A stretch of DNA of 64,000 bases, from positions 21,328,001-21,392,000 of the forward strand of contig NC_135240.1 of assembly GCF_947623445.1 (NCBI RefSeq), written 5' to 3'. The position numbers and the translations under genes were made by a program. Positions 1 through 12,254 of this stretch are shown piece by piece. Below the pieces are notes generated by a model. It saw nothing but the letters and a program-made list of their open reading frames with translations. It was not told where the DNA came from and did not search any database. Position 1 is the stretch's first letter; every line of letters begins with the position of its first letter. Source of the DNA: Clavelina lepadiformis (taxonomy: Eukaryota; Chordata; Ascidiacea; Aplousobranchia; Clavelinidae).

Positions 1-56
1 GTTATTTTGAGCAACAATTGAAGAAGTTTCGAGAACAAACAGCATCTCCTGCATAA
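1..56 (+). CDS. 3' end of an unidentified gene (terminal exon, partial)
   Basis: The first bases read in one open frame (frame starting at base 3) as YFEQQLKKFREQTASPA and then TAA at 54-56. A canonical AATAAA follows about 55 bases later, which is what the end of a transcription unit looks like. Only 17 residues are visible. They are charged and glutamine-rich and do not identify a family. The other two forward frames hit stops within the first 30 bases. The gene must extend to the left of the window. Confidence is moderate because the exon boundary cannot be seen. Confidence 0.45.
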   Translation, partial: YFEQQLKKFREQTASPA

Positions 57-110
57 AGAAGCTAAACATAACCCATGGATATACTTTTGTAAAAACTCAA
101 ATGTAAACGG

Positions 111-116
111 AATAAA
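111..116 (+). promoter_or_regulatory. Poly(A) signal AATAAA
   Basis: An AATAAA hexamer lies 55 bases downstream of the TAA at 54-56 and is followed by T/G-rich sequence (122-150), as expected for a cleavage and polyadenylation site. It supports reading bases 1-56 as a terminal exon. Confidence 0.5.
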
Positions 117-129
117 AGCTTTTTGATTA

Positions 130-2835
130 TTGTTGTTTTTCATGGTGTTCAATTATTAATAACGTGGTTTCTAACAAAAAGGAAAATGCAAGCAATATCG
201 TATAGTAGGCTATGTCTGTGTTGAGAGAGAGACCAAATTTTTTGGAAAGTTGGTCTAAAATTTTGATCTTGACGCTAACTTATAAACATTGCCAAAAATC
301 GTTCACAAATCAAATGCCTCTCTACATTTCTATTTACAACAATAACAAAATTAAAAGTTTCCAACACATTGCAATAAAGCCGTTGAATAATGCACACTTT
401 AGTTTTGTTGGTTTCAGAGATGGAAAGACTCGAGTCAGGTGTTTGAAGACTTGATTTGTGTTTTATTGCTTAAAAAACTCGACTTGGCTCGTGATAAAGT
501 GAAAATTTCGGTTGACTTGACTCGAGTTACAAAAAATTTATTTCAAGTCGGTTTCTATATTTTTGAAAGAATTTATTCAATTTAAATCTCTTTGATCAGA
601 ACATAGATAGTACGTTAACATGATGTTGCTATTATTGTAATATCTACTGTATGATTGAATCTAGTTTATGAAAAAGAACGTGTATGGAATAAAAAGGCTA
701 AGGGTACCCACAATTTGGGGGTGTGAAGGCACCATGGCCCAACCCCTTTCTACAATACGCTAGTTATTAGCTAATGTATATATTTTTGCGAAAATATCTC
801 TGAGAAACATTATTTCGTTGGCATTTCCTAATTTAGCAAACCAATGGAGCGTGACCGCCCGGCGTTGCTTTTTCAACCAAAACGATAGTGTAGTAGCGGT
901 GGTTACTAAGGTTGGTGTGCAATTGAACTCACATGAGCGTGGTATGTCGGTGATACGGCAGTACGGGTGGGGTCGGTCAACAAAGCATGCTGGTCACAGG
1001 GCCAAAAGACATAAGGAAAAAAGGACATCGTTTAAAAGTTGTGATGTACTGAGACCCAGTTTATTAAGATTATGAACAATCTCGAAGAAGTATAATCTAG
1101 GGCTCTAACCTAGGCTAGTATAGCCTAGTACTACCAGGTATTTTTATATGTAGGCTAAGCAGATATAAGTAGCCTATCATATTGGTTAGGCTATAGCCTA
1201 CATGAAATATATATACTATAAAAATGTAGCTGCTAGACTACGCATTAACAGGTTAAGGGAATGTTGATTAATGGTTAGAAGGCTATGATCACCAATTTAA
1301 AAGACATGTAAAAAATTATTTCTCCAGGCACAAAACGTAAATTTTCAAAGATTAGACATTTAATGCAGACCAGACTCTAGACCTGGCTATATCATGGGGT
1401 TGTGTCAGTCTAAAAATGTACCAAATTTTACGAAAAAATGCTATTTCAACATTAATTTTTGGTCCAATTTAATGGATTTTTTGCAAGTAGTAAACAAGAT
1501 TCCTCTTCTTACTGTATACTAAATTTCAAGTTTCTATGTTCAACACTTTTTAATTTTCGTTGCGTCAAACTCACCCACTTCGAAAAAACCTGATTTTTAA
1601 GCCTAAAACGAAATTTCGATGTCCAGTGCTAAGTTGTAATATCTCATGAAAGAAGCAAGTTAGAAAGGTCATTTTTCCTCTGCAGAGTATGGCAGTTTTT
1701 GCCGAGATCTTGGGTGTTCAGAAGCAATATTCCGGTGTGAAAGGAAGCAGCTGATGTGCCTGCCTACAAAAAAATTAAAGAAACATAGAGGAGGAATTAA
1801 CGCGCAAGTGTGCAAAAAACAGCCAGACTGCAGGGTATGGCAAGAGCACATTCGAGATTTTTTTCTTAAATGGCAATGCACACCCGGGTAAACTCCAAAA
1901 AAAGCAGACACTAACTTTTGCTCCGCTTTATACTACAAAATTAGTGTTTAAAACCGATATCTCTAAATAAAAAAAAAGGGAAATACTAATTTTTTCCTTG
2001 ATTGCTATCATATATGGCTGTACCTTACCTGCACAAATGCCGGGTAGCCGTGGGACACGAGTGTACTTGTCGAACTTTTGTTATTTTACACACATTTATA
2101 ATCAACAAACTGAAAAGCTGGGTGTTTGAACACCAATTAAAATATAGAAGAGGCTTCGGTGAGTGAGTGAGCTTCAGAGAGCTGAGGCTTCAGTGTACAC
2201 CATCACGCCAAAGTTTACACCTTTGAAAGCATGATTTTTCATCGAAAACGGCCATTCTTTCTAGCAATTATGTTTTTGTTTGTTTATTGTAAATTGTGTG
2301 ACGTAGAGACAACCACTTTTGCCTTGTCTGTTTATGATAAAGTGGTTTGTATATGCATGAAAATTTGTCATAGCTATTAGAATTTGCTACGTTGTGCATA
2401 CAAAATGTGTGATAAATTTTTCCGTCTACAAATGTGTGAAACATACTTTAGATAAGGCTATGGTTGATGACGTTAGCTCAGGCTGTCTTTAAATTTTATA
2501 TGTTGGTATATGTCAATGGCATCACTGCATATTTTGTATGTCAGCTAATTGTAAACCTTAGATTCACTTGAATATAAACCAGTTTTGGCTTCCTGTTTTT
2601 ATTGTTATTGAAGTATGCATATTGCTTTTGCACGCTGTATATTTTGTATACCAGTGTTGCCATAACAAATTTTATTCATAAAGTTTCCATGTTAGCAGCA
2701 GTTTTCCACTGCTGATGTTGTTACGAACAGGCCACTTAGATTGGTAAATTGTACTTTCATTTTCAGACACATCGTTTGTTGTTTGTGCATTATTTTTTCC
2801 TGCTAATAACTAGATTTTTATTTCATTAAACAATT
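130..2835. other. Intergenic / 5' flank of the elongase gene
   Basis: No coding exon could be supported here. The stretch holds one copy of a GACTCGAG-rich dispersed repeat (about 420-565) and a cluster of TAGGCTA/TAGCCTA words (about 1090-1285). The rest is AT-rich and unremarkable. The promoter and any 5' untranslated exon of the downstream elongase probably lie in the last kilobase, but I see no decisive core element. Confidence 0.4.
420..565. repeat. Dispersed GACTCGAG-rich repeat, copy 1
   Basis: The stretch contains repeated variants of the words GACTCGAGTC, ACTCGACTTGGCTCG and TTGACTTGACTCGAGTTA. Similar strings recur at about 5510-5560 and 14430-14770, so this is a dispersed family. 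The ends are not sharp and no target duplication was seen. Palindromic GACTCGAGTC blocks are common in MITE-type elements, but the class is left open. Confidence 0.45.
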
Positions 2836-5800
2836 ATGGATGTTGTGAATGTTTCAGGTTAGTGTTGCCCTACTAACAGGAAATCTAATTATACTGAAAG
2901 TATGACATACCAATATATACATGTGTGACATCACTTTGAATTGTAAAGTACTTCAAGTTAAAAATAAAATACAAATGATGACATTCAAACAATTGTTAGC
3001 ATGAAACTAATTATAATTATGTTTGTGCTTGTGTATGCAATTGATATTTAACATTTAGGTTCCTTTCATTTTGTTCTTTGTTGTAGATTATACAGGATGG
3101 GAATTTGAGAAGTCGGTTCAACATGATGAACTTTATGAATGGCTAGAAAGAAATTTTCACCTCTGCTGGGGTTGTGCCATCTTTTATGTTGCTGCAGTAT
3201 TTTCTGGACAGAAATATATGGAAAGCAAGCCAAGGCATGAATACACTATAATTTGATTGTGAAATATATATATTGTTATTTTAGGTGCTTCAGGAGGTGG
3301 CCTATACTATAATTTTCCAGTTTATGATGATGCTTATGTTATTGTAGATTCAACCTGCGCCAGCCAATGTTGATGTGGTCTATTTTTCTGGCCATTTTCA
3401 GTATAATGGGAACTGTTAGATGTTTGATAAACATGCTAACACGTTTAAACAAGGAAGGTGTAAGAACATTGATATGTCATCCACAAATTTATGATGACCC
3501 AATTTTGAGATTCTGGGGTGCTGTCTTTATTCCTAGTAAAGTCTTGGAATACAGTAAGTATCACACGCTCAATTATAAACTTTTAATGCCATAAGTTTTC
3601 TTTAATCTTTTTTTTTCTTCTTTGTTTAAATATCATCTTGTTATTGCAGTTGACACAGCGTTTATTGTCTTACGGAAACAAAAATTGATCTTTTTGCACT
3701 GGTATCATCATGTTACCGTATCACTCTTCACTTGGTGGTGTTTAGCAGCTCGTGCTCCTGGTAAGAAAGTTTGCTCCAATGACATCTAATCACTATTTAT
3801 TCTTCTGCACTCAGTCTTACAAGAAACTTTGTGTTGATGTAACATCTGGCTTCTTAGTCGTCTTTTTTCTTAAATTTGGGAATAATTTTGTAATTAAAAC
3901 TGTCTTACAGTTCCTTTTTAAAAACATTAATTTGCTTCAAGCAAAAATTTGCTAGACAGAGGTTTTTTAATCATTTTTGCTTTTAAAAATAGCAAAATTG
4001 AAGCTAAGTGTGAAGTTTTTAACAAAAACGTATCATTTTATACATGACATCTTCAAAACCAGCATATCAAAAAATTGAATGTACAAACTGCACTAATTAA
4101 AAAAGGCTTGAAACTTAAAGACCTTTTTAATTTTGTTAAACTCATAAGAATGAAATCATGAGAATAGAAGTAGCAATTAAATAAGAAACAACATTAGGTT
4201 TAGTGACCCTTGTGAATAAAATGTTCTCTAGTCACTATATAAAACTTAAAAAAAGACTGAACTCAAAAGTATTGTTTGCAATGAGCTATGGATTTGAATC
4301 ACACAACTCTGTTAGTCCAATAAAACTCATTGTTGGATACCATAGTTGGTATGTTTGTTTTGTCAAACAACTAAAATAGGAGTGGAAGGCACTCCCTCAT
4401 TTAGCCTTACCATTTTGATAAAGCTGATTTCCAGAATGGCAAAGGGCAATTCCCGTTTATTCAATGACACGCTGAGTGCTGTTTGCATTTACCTTCACCA
4501 ACATAGCAGATTTTTTAGCTACAGCACTGCGTTATCATAAAATTGTGAAGTGGATTTACCGGAAAGACTAAATGTCCAACGCGCCATGTGTTTTATATCA
4601 ATTTTAATTGACGTGTCATTACACATGCCGCCTTATGTAAGCAATAGGATTAAAGGGAAAAAGTTACGGAAGCATTTCAACAAGTTTTTTTGTGTCAATA
4701 TGTTTACAAGCCAGCCGATGTCAACCGTTTGCATTTAATGATTTACTGTAATGCTGACATTGTAGCTTTCGCAAAACATTTAAATTCGCTTTTACGGGAA
4801 TGACAATTATTTGAAAATGATCAAATTCAGACGAACTATTCATTAACTTCTTTACCAATATCCAAAGTTAAGAAACACATGTATGTGAAGACAGCTGAAA
4901 TATAATTAGCTTATTTGGTGAAGTATCACAGCATGCCCGAAAACACCCATCCAGGCTATACGAAATGGAACAGAAACAGTGCTTTGTTTATCTTTATAAA
5001 CATTCTTAACATCCTGTCTTACCACACTGAACGGTTTTAGCTTTTTAGAAATGCGTTAAAAAGCGCCGCTAACCTTAATATGAAGCGTATCATATCTTAC
5101 ATGTAGAATACCAATTCTTGCGTTATTATGCCAACTTTTATTTAATTATTCAGGTGGACCTATCTACATGACCGTTAATTTGTTCGTACATGCCCTCATG
5201 TATACTTACTACGCCGCGCGAGCCGCTCGTATTCCAGTGCCAAAGCCTATTGCTATATCCATCACAGTTTCACAGGTAGAGTGTGGATATGCTTATAGTT
5301 TCACGTTTGAACCTCATTCTTAATCGTACTTGCTGCGGATATCTTTCAAGTTTAAAAGTGTTTTTGATGTCGAACTATGCGTAGTGTTTAACTTGTCATT
5401 ATAACGTCGTGGCCGTCTTCAAATTAATCTGGTTGATACTTTTTTCAGAAAAGTATCATTTTTTAGATAAATATACGTTTTTTTGGCCTAAAGCTATATT
5501 TTTGCCGTCATAACGTGACTTGAGTCACTTTGGACTTTGGACTCGACTCATTAGTACGTTACAACATTGGTGCTTTGCATCTATTTTATACATTTGCTAA
5601 TATGAAAAATTAAGAAACAATTATTTTGGAACAGTTGAACGATTTAATTAATGTCTTCCTAAAAATGTGTTCTTTGAAATGCCCTCGGAAGTTTTTAAGT
5701 ACCATGACAAATCTACTATTGCCATGTTTTATCTGTTTTGGGCCGCCTTCATTGTGAAAAATTTGCAACATCCCACAGTTTTTTAGGGCTATAAGCTATT

Positions 5801-8800
5801 GGGTTTAGTGTATGTCTTACATTAAACCGACCCGTTAAAGAATTGATATCTGAGTGTTCCAAGCGTTTGTTTCGGTGGACAGAAGGTGTGGCATACAGTT
5901 TCAGTCTACAACAATACTTACTAGCTTCTCTAACAATAATATTTTTGATTCACCTTCGTGTTGTGTTCATGTTGATAAACGCGTTGCCTAGCTGACTTTG
6001 CCCGGGACACTATAGACATATAGTGATTACAAACCCTACCGTTCTTCTGCAACGGTTACATTTACTATATACTGTGTTTTAAACTGTTTAACATTGGAAT
6101 AGAAAATTAGGAAAAACGCAGGTCAAAGGTCTGTCGTTATATAACTACTCCGCTTGCCACTAGTGGTGCTGTTACCGCCCTTTTAATTTGTTGCTTTAAA
6201 TTGCTTTTAATCGCCCGCGGAAATGAAGTTTACCGATTAGTCTTATTTTTTTTTAAACACTTCTCCATTTTCACGACGTATAACCGTATGTTAATGATTG
6301 ACCAACTTCCCGACACTTACGATAACTGCTAAAAGTAATTTTACCGCAAAATATTTAGCAGAAATTTTACCAGGATTTACAGTAAATAGGTTAAGCGTTT
6401 CAAGGGAATTGTTTTTCGCATTAATCATGGATAGTTTCGGGAATTTTGAAGCATTAGCAAACAGTGTTGCAAACAAGCAATTAACTAAACGCCGCTTGCA
6501 GCGCAGAGATATCTTCGTGTATCGTTGACATAAATTTTATGAGAAAGGTTGGTACTTGTATATATGTAAAGGCAATGCAAACATACCATTGCACTCTTTG
6601 TTTTGTAAGAAATTCCAGTAACCTTTCAGGAAAACACTATGTATGCTGAAAAACAAAGTCACTAGCACTCGTTTTTGTGTGCTTGTTGTTGGATGCGTTA
6701 TGGTAAATCTACACCGTTTTGCTTAAACACTTTAGTAATATACTTTAGTTAGGTTCACATTTGTACGCTCATAATTAAAAACCACCAAAGCAAGCGGGCC
6801 ATCTTGCAGTAATTTCAGTACAATTAAAGTACGAATTGTTTGATGAACTATGTAAGAATCTGAAAGTGTAGTTCGTGAGCAGTTATAATGTCACAGCCCT
6901 TTCCTCTTTAACGCCACGTATATATTATATGCGTTTCCATCATGAGCATTGACACCGTTCCAAGAGAAAAACGAAACGTTTGCTAATACCATGTATAGGA
7001 ATTTTTTGCCTGTTTCATTCCTGTTTCGGGTTGCAAGTCGCTCCATATATTCGTAACCGAAGTCTCAGTGCAATACTCTTACCATAACTCAAGAAACGTC
7101 AGGCTAAGAAAATGTAGAAGAAGCAGCGCAAATTTTAATAAAAAATAGCTTAGCGTTAAATAGAACGTTTAATCCGTCACGTAAAGCGGTGGTTTGCACA
7201 TACGACATAATATATCCTCGAGCAATTGATACGTATGTTTTCATGTCCGGTGCAAGGGATGGCAGCGTTTGTTGACATTATTCAACGGTTTTAATTTCAG
7301 TGAGAATACAATTTCTTGCAAAAAATTTTGCCTTCATTATGTTACCCGCTTTCTAAGCCCTAATACCGTTAAAAGTTTGTCGGAAAAACTTAGCGAAAGG
7401 TGGAAAACCGACAGATACTTGCTAAAATGATGAACATAATATGGCAACCAAAATGTCACTTTGACGATTATAGCGCTGCCGGCTGCCATAAGAATAAAGC
7501 CGTAATCAATTCCAAATTTACACAACATAAACTTTGAACACGCCTCCAACAACAGTAGATTCTCATGTGAAATATACTTTGCAGATTATGCAGATGGTGA
7601 TCGGCTGTACAACGATATCCTTGGCAAATTTATGGAGGCAGGACAATGACTGCAGGTCTTCGTTTAGCTATGTTTTCTGGGGCGGAGCAATGTATGCCTC
7701 CTACCTTGTTCTTTTCATGCACTTTTTCTACAACACCTACTTGAAAGCACGACCAAAGGAAGCCAAGGTAAAAATATTTTTGCATTGTGTATCCCCATTT
7801 TTGTTGACAGGTTGTGTGGTTAATGATTTTCAGTCTTGGCTGCCGAACGAAAACTTTGAAAATGCTTGATTCACATGACTTGATTCCCTTGATTGTATTT
7901 TGCTGCCTTATTGCATTCTACACCTGAAAAGTGTGTTTGTTTGTTAAAGTTTTACATACGATTCTGAAATCTTATCCGTTTCGAAATCCCAGCCGCAAAA
8001 AATGCATTGTTATCTTTTTTGCGTGTGTGATGATGCAAGAATATCGCACTATTGCCGAGTCGGACAAACTTGCATTAGAAACGTGATGTCATTTTGTGGT
8101 AGACACAGGGATCCACTTCTGCAAAGAGTTTGTTTTCTTCATTGAAATTGTTTCGAAAACGTCTATTAAATTTACCGATCTGTTCATTAATTTCCAGCAC
8201 GGAAGTGATTGCAGACAAACATATCTTCCGTATTTTATAAATAGCGAAATTTTATGGATGGGCCGATACGAACCCAAACCCAAATAGATTCGCCGAATAT
8301 CGCCTTTATGGAAGATTCGGGCGAACCCGAATATAATATTACTTATAAATTTACTGACTTTTGTTAAAAATGATGATCTATTTTCCGACAAAAGCTGAAC
8401 TAGAGTCAGCAGTACTTATCATGAAGGTCGTTTTCGTAACGATTTTGCTTTTTCAATCGTTTTTAAACACTCTTTTTCGAAAGAAAGCGATTTGTTTATC
8501 GATTACATCATGTTACAAGCAAGACTTGACAAATTTTGGATGAAATTTTATTGTTTGGTTCTAATACGAATAGATTCGGGATTCGTTCGTGTCGACCTTC
8601 ATGATATTCGGGTTTGCACGAACCCGAATAATCTTCCTCGCGGCACATCCCTAATAAATACGATAATAAAAAGTTATGCCTTTCGGTCAAGGCCGTTGTT
8701 GACTTTCCATATGGTGTGACATAATTTGCAAAACGAACAGTTCACTAAGTATCTTTTTTCGCTATTCGTTATACTGCTTTTACTACCTACTTTTTAGCGG

Positions 8801-8984
8801 AATTAATGTTTTTTAAATACCATTACAAGACCCTTCCGCATTTTTGTACTTGTGTTTGCAGAAACCTGTTCCTGAACCGGAAGAAAAGGAAACAGAAAAC
8901 AGAAAAGTCTTTGAAAAAGACGAAAAGAACACGGTTAACGGGAATGGTTACAGCCTACGTGAAAGGAAACGCACCACACAATAG
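2836..8984 (+). CDS. ELOVL6: Very-long-chain fatty acid elongase, ELOVL3/6 class (7 exons)
   Basis: ER-membrane condensing enzyme of fatty-acid elongation (malonyl-CoA plus acyl-CoA to 3-ketoacyl-CoA). Exons: 2836-2857, 3087-3234, 3348-3553, 3650-3760, 5154-5275, 7585-7767, 8862-8984. All phases agree, giving 304 residues (vertebrate ELOVL6 is about 265). The predicted protein has the WEFEK start typical of ELOVL6, the FNLRQPM segment before the first helix, the catalytic histidine box HWYHH, the [13 protein letters not shown] block, and [10 protein letters not shown] followed by the last helices ([12 protein letters not shown]). The first coding exon is only 22 bases. Intron 2 (3235-3347) begins with GC rather than GT. 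The tail after the last helix is long, acidic then basic, ending [13 protein letters not shown]3 is the alternative name, since the two are sister vertebrate genes. Confidence 0.88.
3235..3347 (+). other. GC-AG intron in the elongase gene
   Basis: Exon 2 must end ...AAG CCA AG and exon 3 begin with A, restoring an AGA (Arg) codon and the conserved KPRFNLRQP segment. The intron then starts GCATGA and ends TTGTAG. No GT donor in the vicinity preserves the frame; reading on gives a stop at 3254-3256. Confidence 0.8.
5510..5560. repeat. GACTCGAG-rich repeat, copy 2 (within elongase intron 5)
   Basis: A short block containing GTGACTTGAGTCACTTTGG and GGACTCGACTCATTAG matches the vocabulary of the repeats near 420-565 and 14430-14770. 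It is probably a decayed fragment of the same family. Confidence 0.35.
8240..8653. mobile_element. Decayed hAT-like MITE in elongase intron 6
   Basis: The left part contains GGATGGGCCGATACGAACCC and the right part ends CCTCGCGGCACATCCCTA, so the reversed right end reads TAGGGATGTGCCGCGAGG. The two ends are imperfect inverted repeats of each other. Both ends are followed inward by clusters of GAACCCGAATA/ATTCGGGTT words. ATAAATAG (left, about 8238) and ATAAATAC (after the right end) could be a degraded 8-bp target duplication, but the left boundary is uncertain. Confidence 0.5.
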
Positions 8985-11900
8985 GCTATATAAGTATATA
9001 TGTACAGTATTTTCTACTTATCGCCTCGTTATCGGTTTCTTCTTTGTTAAACAATTATGAATCGTTTTTCATCAAAGCCACATTCTGTTTATGTTTTGTG
9101 TATTACGGTATTCTAATTTTTATAATGACATTCTTGAACGCTTTAATTAATCATGTTAATCATCAAATTTGCAAACAACCTTAACTTTGCAACACTTTTA
9201 GCAATTTATTAGGAAACTTTTATTGCCATAGTTACCAAAAATATTACTTATTCAAATTTATCTAGTGTAAATGAGTAAATGTTTTTACTGTTAAAACTTA
9301 GATACATCTGTATTACTTAGCTAATACCGGCTATGATACATATTATAAATTTAACTATTTTTCGCTGTTTTATTGATTTTACGTCCCGTCCCGGAAACTT
9401 TTCCCCAAGCAAGTATAATCCGCTTTAAAAACAAAATTTAGTCCAGTTTATTAGAGTGCAGATGCGAACCTGACTATCAGAAGCAGTCGTTGCGTTAAGA
9501 GATTTGCCAAGTATATCAGCTCATGTGCAGAGTTGAATATGGTTTGTTTATACTATCCGGTTGTGTGTTAAACGTATAATTTCTCATGTGTTACAATCGC
9601 TTATTATCAATTTATTTCGAGAAGTGTTTGCTTTACTGCATCAATTATTTCTCAGAGTAGATATGCTTAATTCGGGACATATTTGTGAATGTTGTGACTA
9701 TGTATATTAAGTTATCAGAGTATTTAATCATTTCAAAGGCTTGTTGCTGTATCGCTTAACCTGTTTAACTTTTCTTAAGTTGTGCCTTTGCTCTTCCGTC
9801 CAAGTTCCAAATTCGCTTAGAAGATGTAACTAACTTATTACTACTACTATTTTTAATGAATTATTAAGAAATCTTTGCTTAGCGTAGTTTATTTGAAGTA
9901 CTTGTCACGTATATGATGCTATAATTGTGTTACAGCTGATCTAATGTTGATAATATATACCTTTATGGTATGATATGCCTAATAATATCATTTTACAATG
10001 GTAGCAACAGAATGACGGTATTGCTGACTGTGTTGCCATAACCAGAATTACCAACTAACAGAACACTTTGAAATGTATTTAACGATACCAAGCGTGCTGA
10101 AGGAGCGTTTTATTTAAACTCGTTGAAAAAATTTTAATCAGTTTCTGTTATCTCTTTCCATGCAAACCGTAGTAACTGAGGAGTGTTTTTAAGCTGGCTA
10201 CTTGCATTAAGCGTTGTAATTTATGAATCATGTTATACTATAGTGTAGTCATTTTCGCTGTATTTTTTATTTTGTTAGTGTCTTAATGAAGAACTTAAAC
10301 ACGCCATCCTGTTCCTGACATTGGCTTGAAATCGATGTTTAAACTCTGATCTTGTTGCGCTTGCCGTGGTTTTTCTGAGTAGTTTCAATATATACTAATA
10401 TACATTTGTTCAGAAATACAAGTTTTTTCATTGTGAAAGGTTGTCCATATCTGTGATGGAGAGCATACAGGATTTTATTTTCAAATTTTTGAAAAAGTTC
10501 AATTGTATGGGGTTTCATTATAGCAAACACTGTTGTCAACAACACGGTTTTCGTGCTGACAACGATTTCAAACCGCTAGGGGACGGTAGACATGAAAGCT
10601 ACACACTGGACTATCCTTACCCTTTGTGGTCGGTGTGATCTTTGCTAAGTGATTAATATCAAATGTTGGCTGTTTTCAATTAAAATTATAGGAATGAGTT
10701 ATATTTTAGTCATGTTTTTTGGGAAAGCAAGCTTTCATACTCAAAAGGGTTTTACCTAGAATTTACCGAAGCTTGAACTATATCGGAACTTTCTTAAGTA
10801 ACTTAACATAAGGTAATTGTGTGTAATCTCCAGCATTTATTGCCTTCATTTTTAAATAGTTAAAAACAAAAAATCAAGCAAAGCAAATTAGCGTAAATGC
10901 CCTTTGGTGTACACAATATATGTGCGCTCTGCTGACCATGCAAACAACATTAAAAAATTCTGATGCTGCGTCATACCTTGGCGCAAAATATCGTCTCGAC
11001 ATACATTTATTGCGCAAAAGCACTTCGCTTTGAGTACATTTTGACGCACTCCCTAATATTTGTGACAATAAATGACAATTTAAGTGCTGACCACATTTGG
11101 CTTTTCTTTTTCGATGATTTATTGTCAAAGGTCCACCAGTTATCACCCGACTGTACAAATGAATTAATACCGCCGGGCAAATGGTTTGAAATTTTTAGAA
11201 GAAAATGTCATAAATTTTCTAACTGCGTAAACAAGCAGCAATATTTTGTTTGGTTTGAGCTCAAATAAAGATCTTCATCATCGACAAAACCAACGATTTC
11301 TTCTCGTACATGCGAATTGTCAACTTTAGGCATTTTTTGAAGTTCTTGCAGAAATTGAAAATCGCGTTTTGTATCTTATAGATGAGTAGAAGTTATGTTT
11401 TATTTTATTTCGTTACTTGCGGACTAAATTTGTAGACTAGTTCCACCTACCAGGACCAGCATGAATATTTCTCCTAAGCGGAACAGATGACTATGCCATT
11501 AAATTCATGGTATAGACCACCAGATGGAATAAACAAACGTGCAAAATATCAGATAAAATTAAGCACGACAATGAACAGGAATTAGGCAGAAGGAAATGAG
11601 CAGAAGCTGGCATTGATTTACAAAAAACTTATACTTCCAAGCAGGAACAGGCAATAAAGGCTGAACTATAGACAAAAGCTCAAATGAAGTCTGCTGTCTC
11701 CCTGGATACCTAGGTAGGTCTATTACATGTGACAGGTATATTTATTACACACATATACCAGACCACAGTGTGCTGTACTAATGACATGTTTACAGTTGCT
11801 AGGCACAGCTCATTTTGGAAAAAAATCTGTGTTTACCTCATTTTCTGTTTGGGGTAGCCTTAGAAGTATGATGCAATCTGAGAAATCCTTAAATGATAAT

Positions 11901-12254
11901 GTAAAGCTGAAAATGAGAGTTATCTAGGACTTAAATATTATTTACTGTTAGATGTTAGATGTACTATCAATGATATTTGGTTACGCAATATTACTGTGTT
12001 TAGGTTATTTGATGCAAGAATACATAATCGAAGTGAAAGTAACTATAGTTATAGCAGTTTTAAAAAAATTTGAAATAGCCAAAGTGGTCCAAGTACAACT
12101 CACCAGTTGTGGTCATCAGAAAATTCTGGTAGACTTTTGAAACATCTAGTTTATCTATAGGTCTACTTGTAATTGTATATAGGTATTTACTGTTGAATTT
12201 ACGTTTGATTATAATCATTTTTAGGAACATATATCAACCTAGTTGACGTGAAAT
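8985..12254. other. Intergenic region between elongase and GPCR genes
   Basis: I see no supported gene. Open frames here lack flanking splice sites or recognisable protein signatures. The sequence is AT-rich, and the 3' untranslated region of the elongase presumably occupies the first few hundred bases. A possible acceptor (TTTTTAG at about 12225) just before the GPCR start codon hints at an upstream non-coding exon. Confidence 0.35.
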
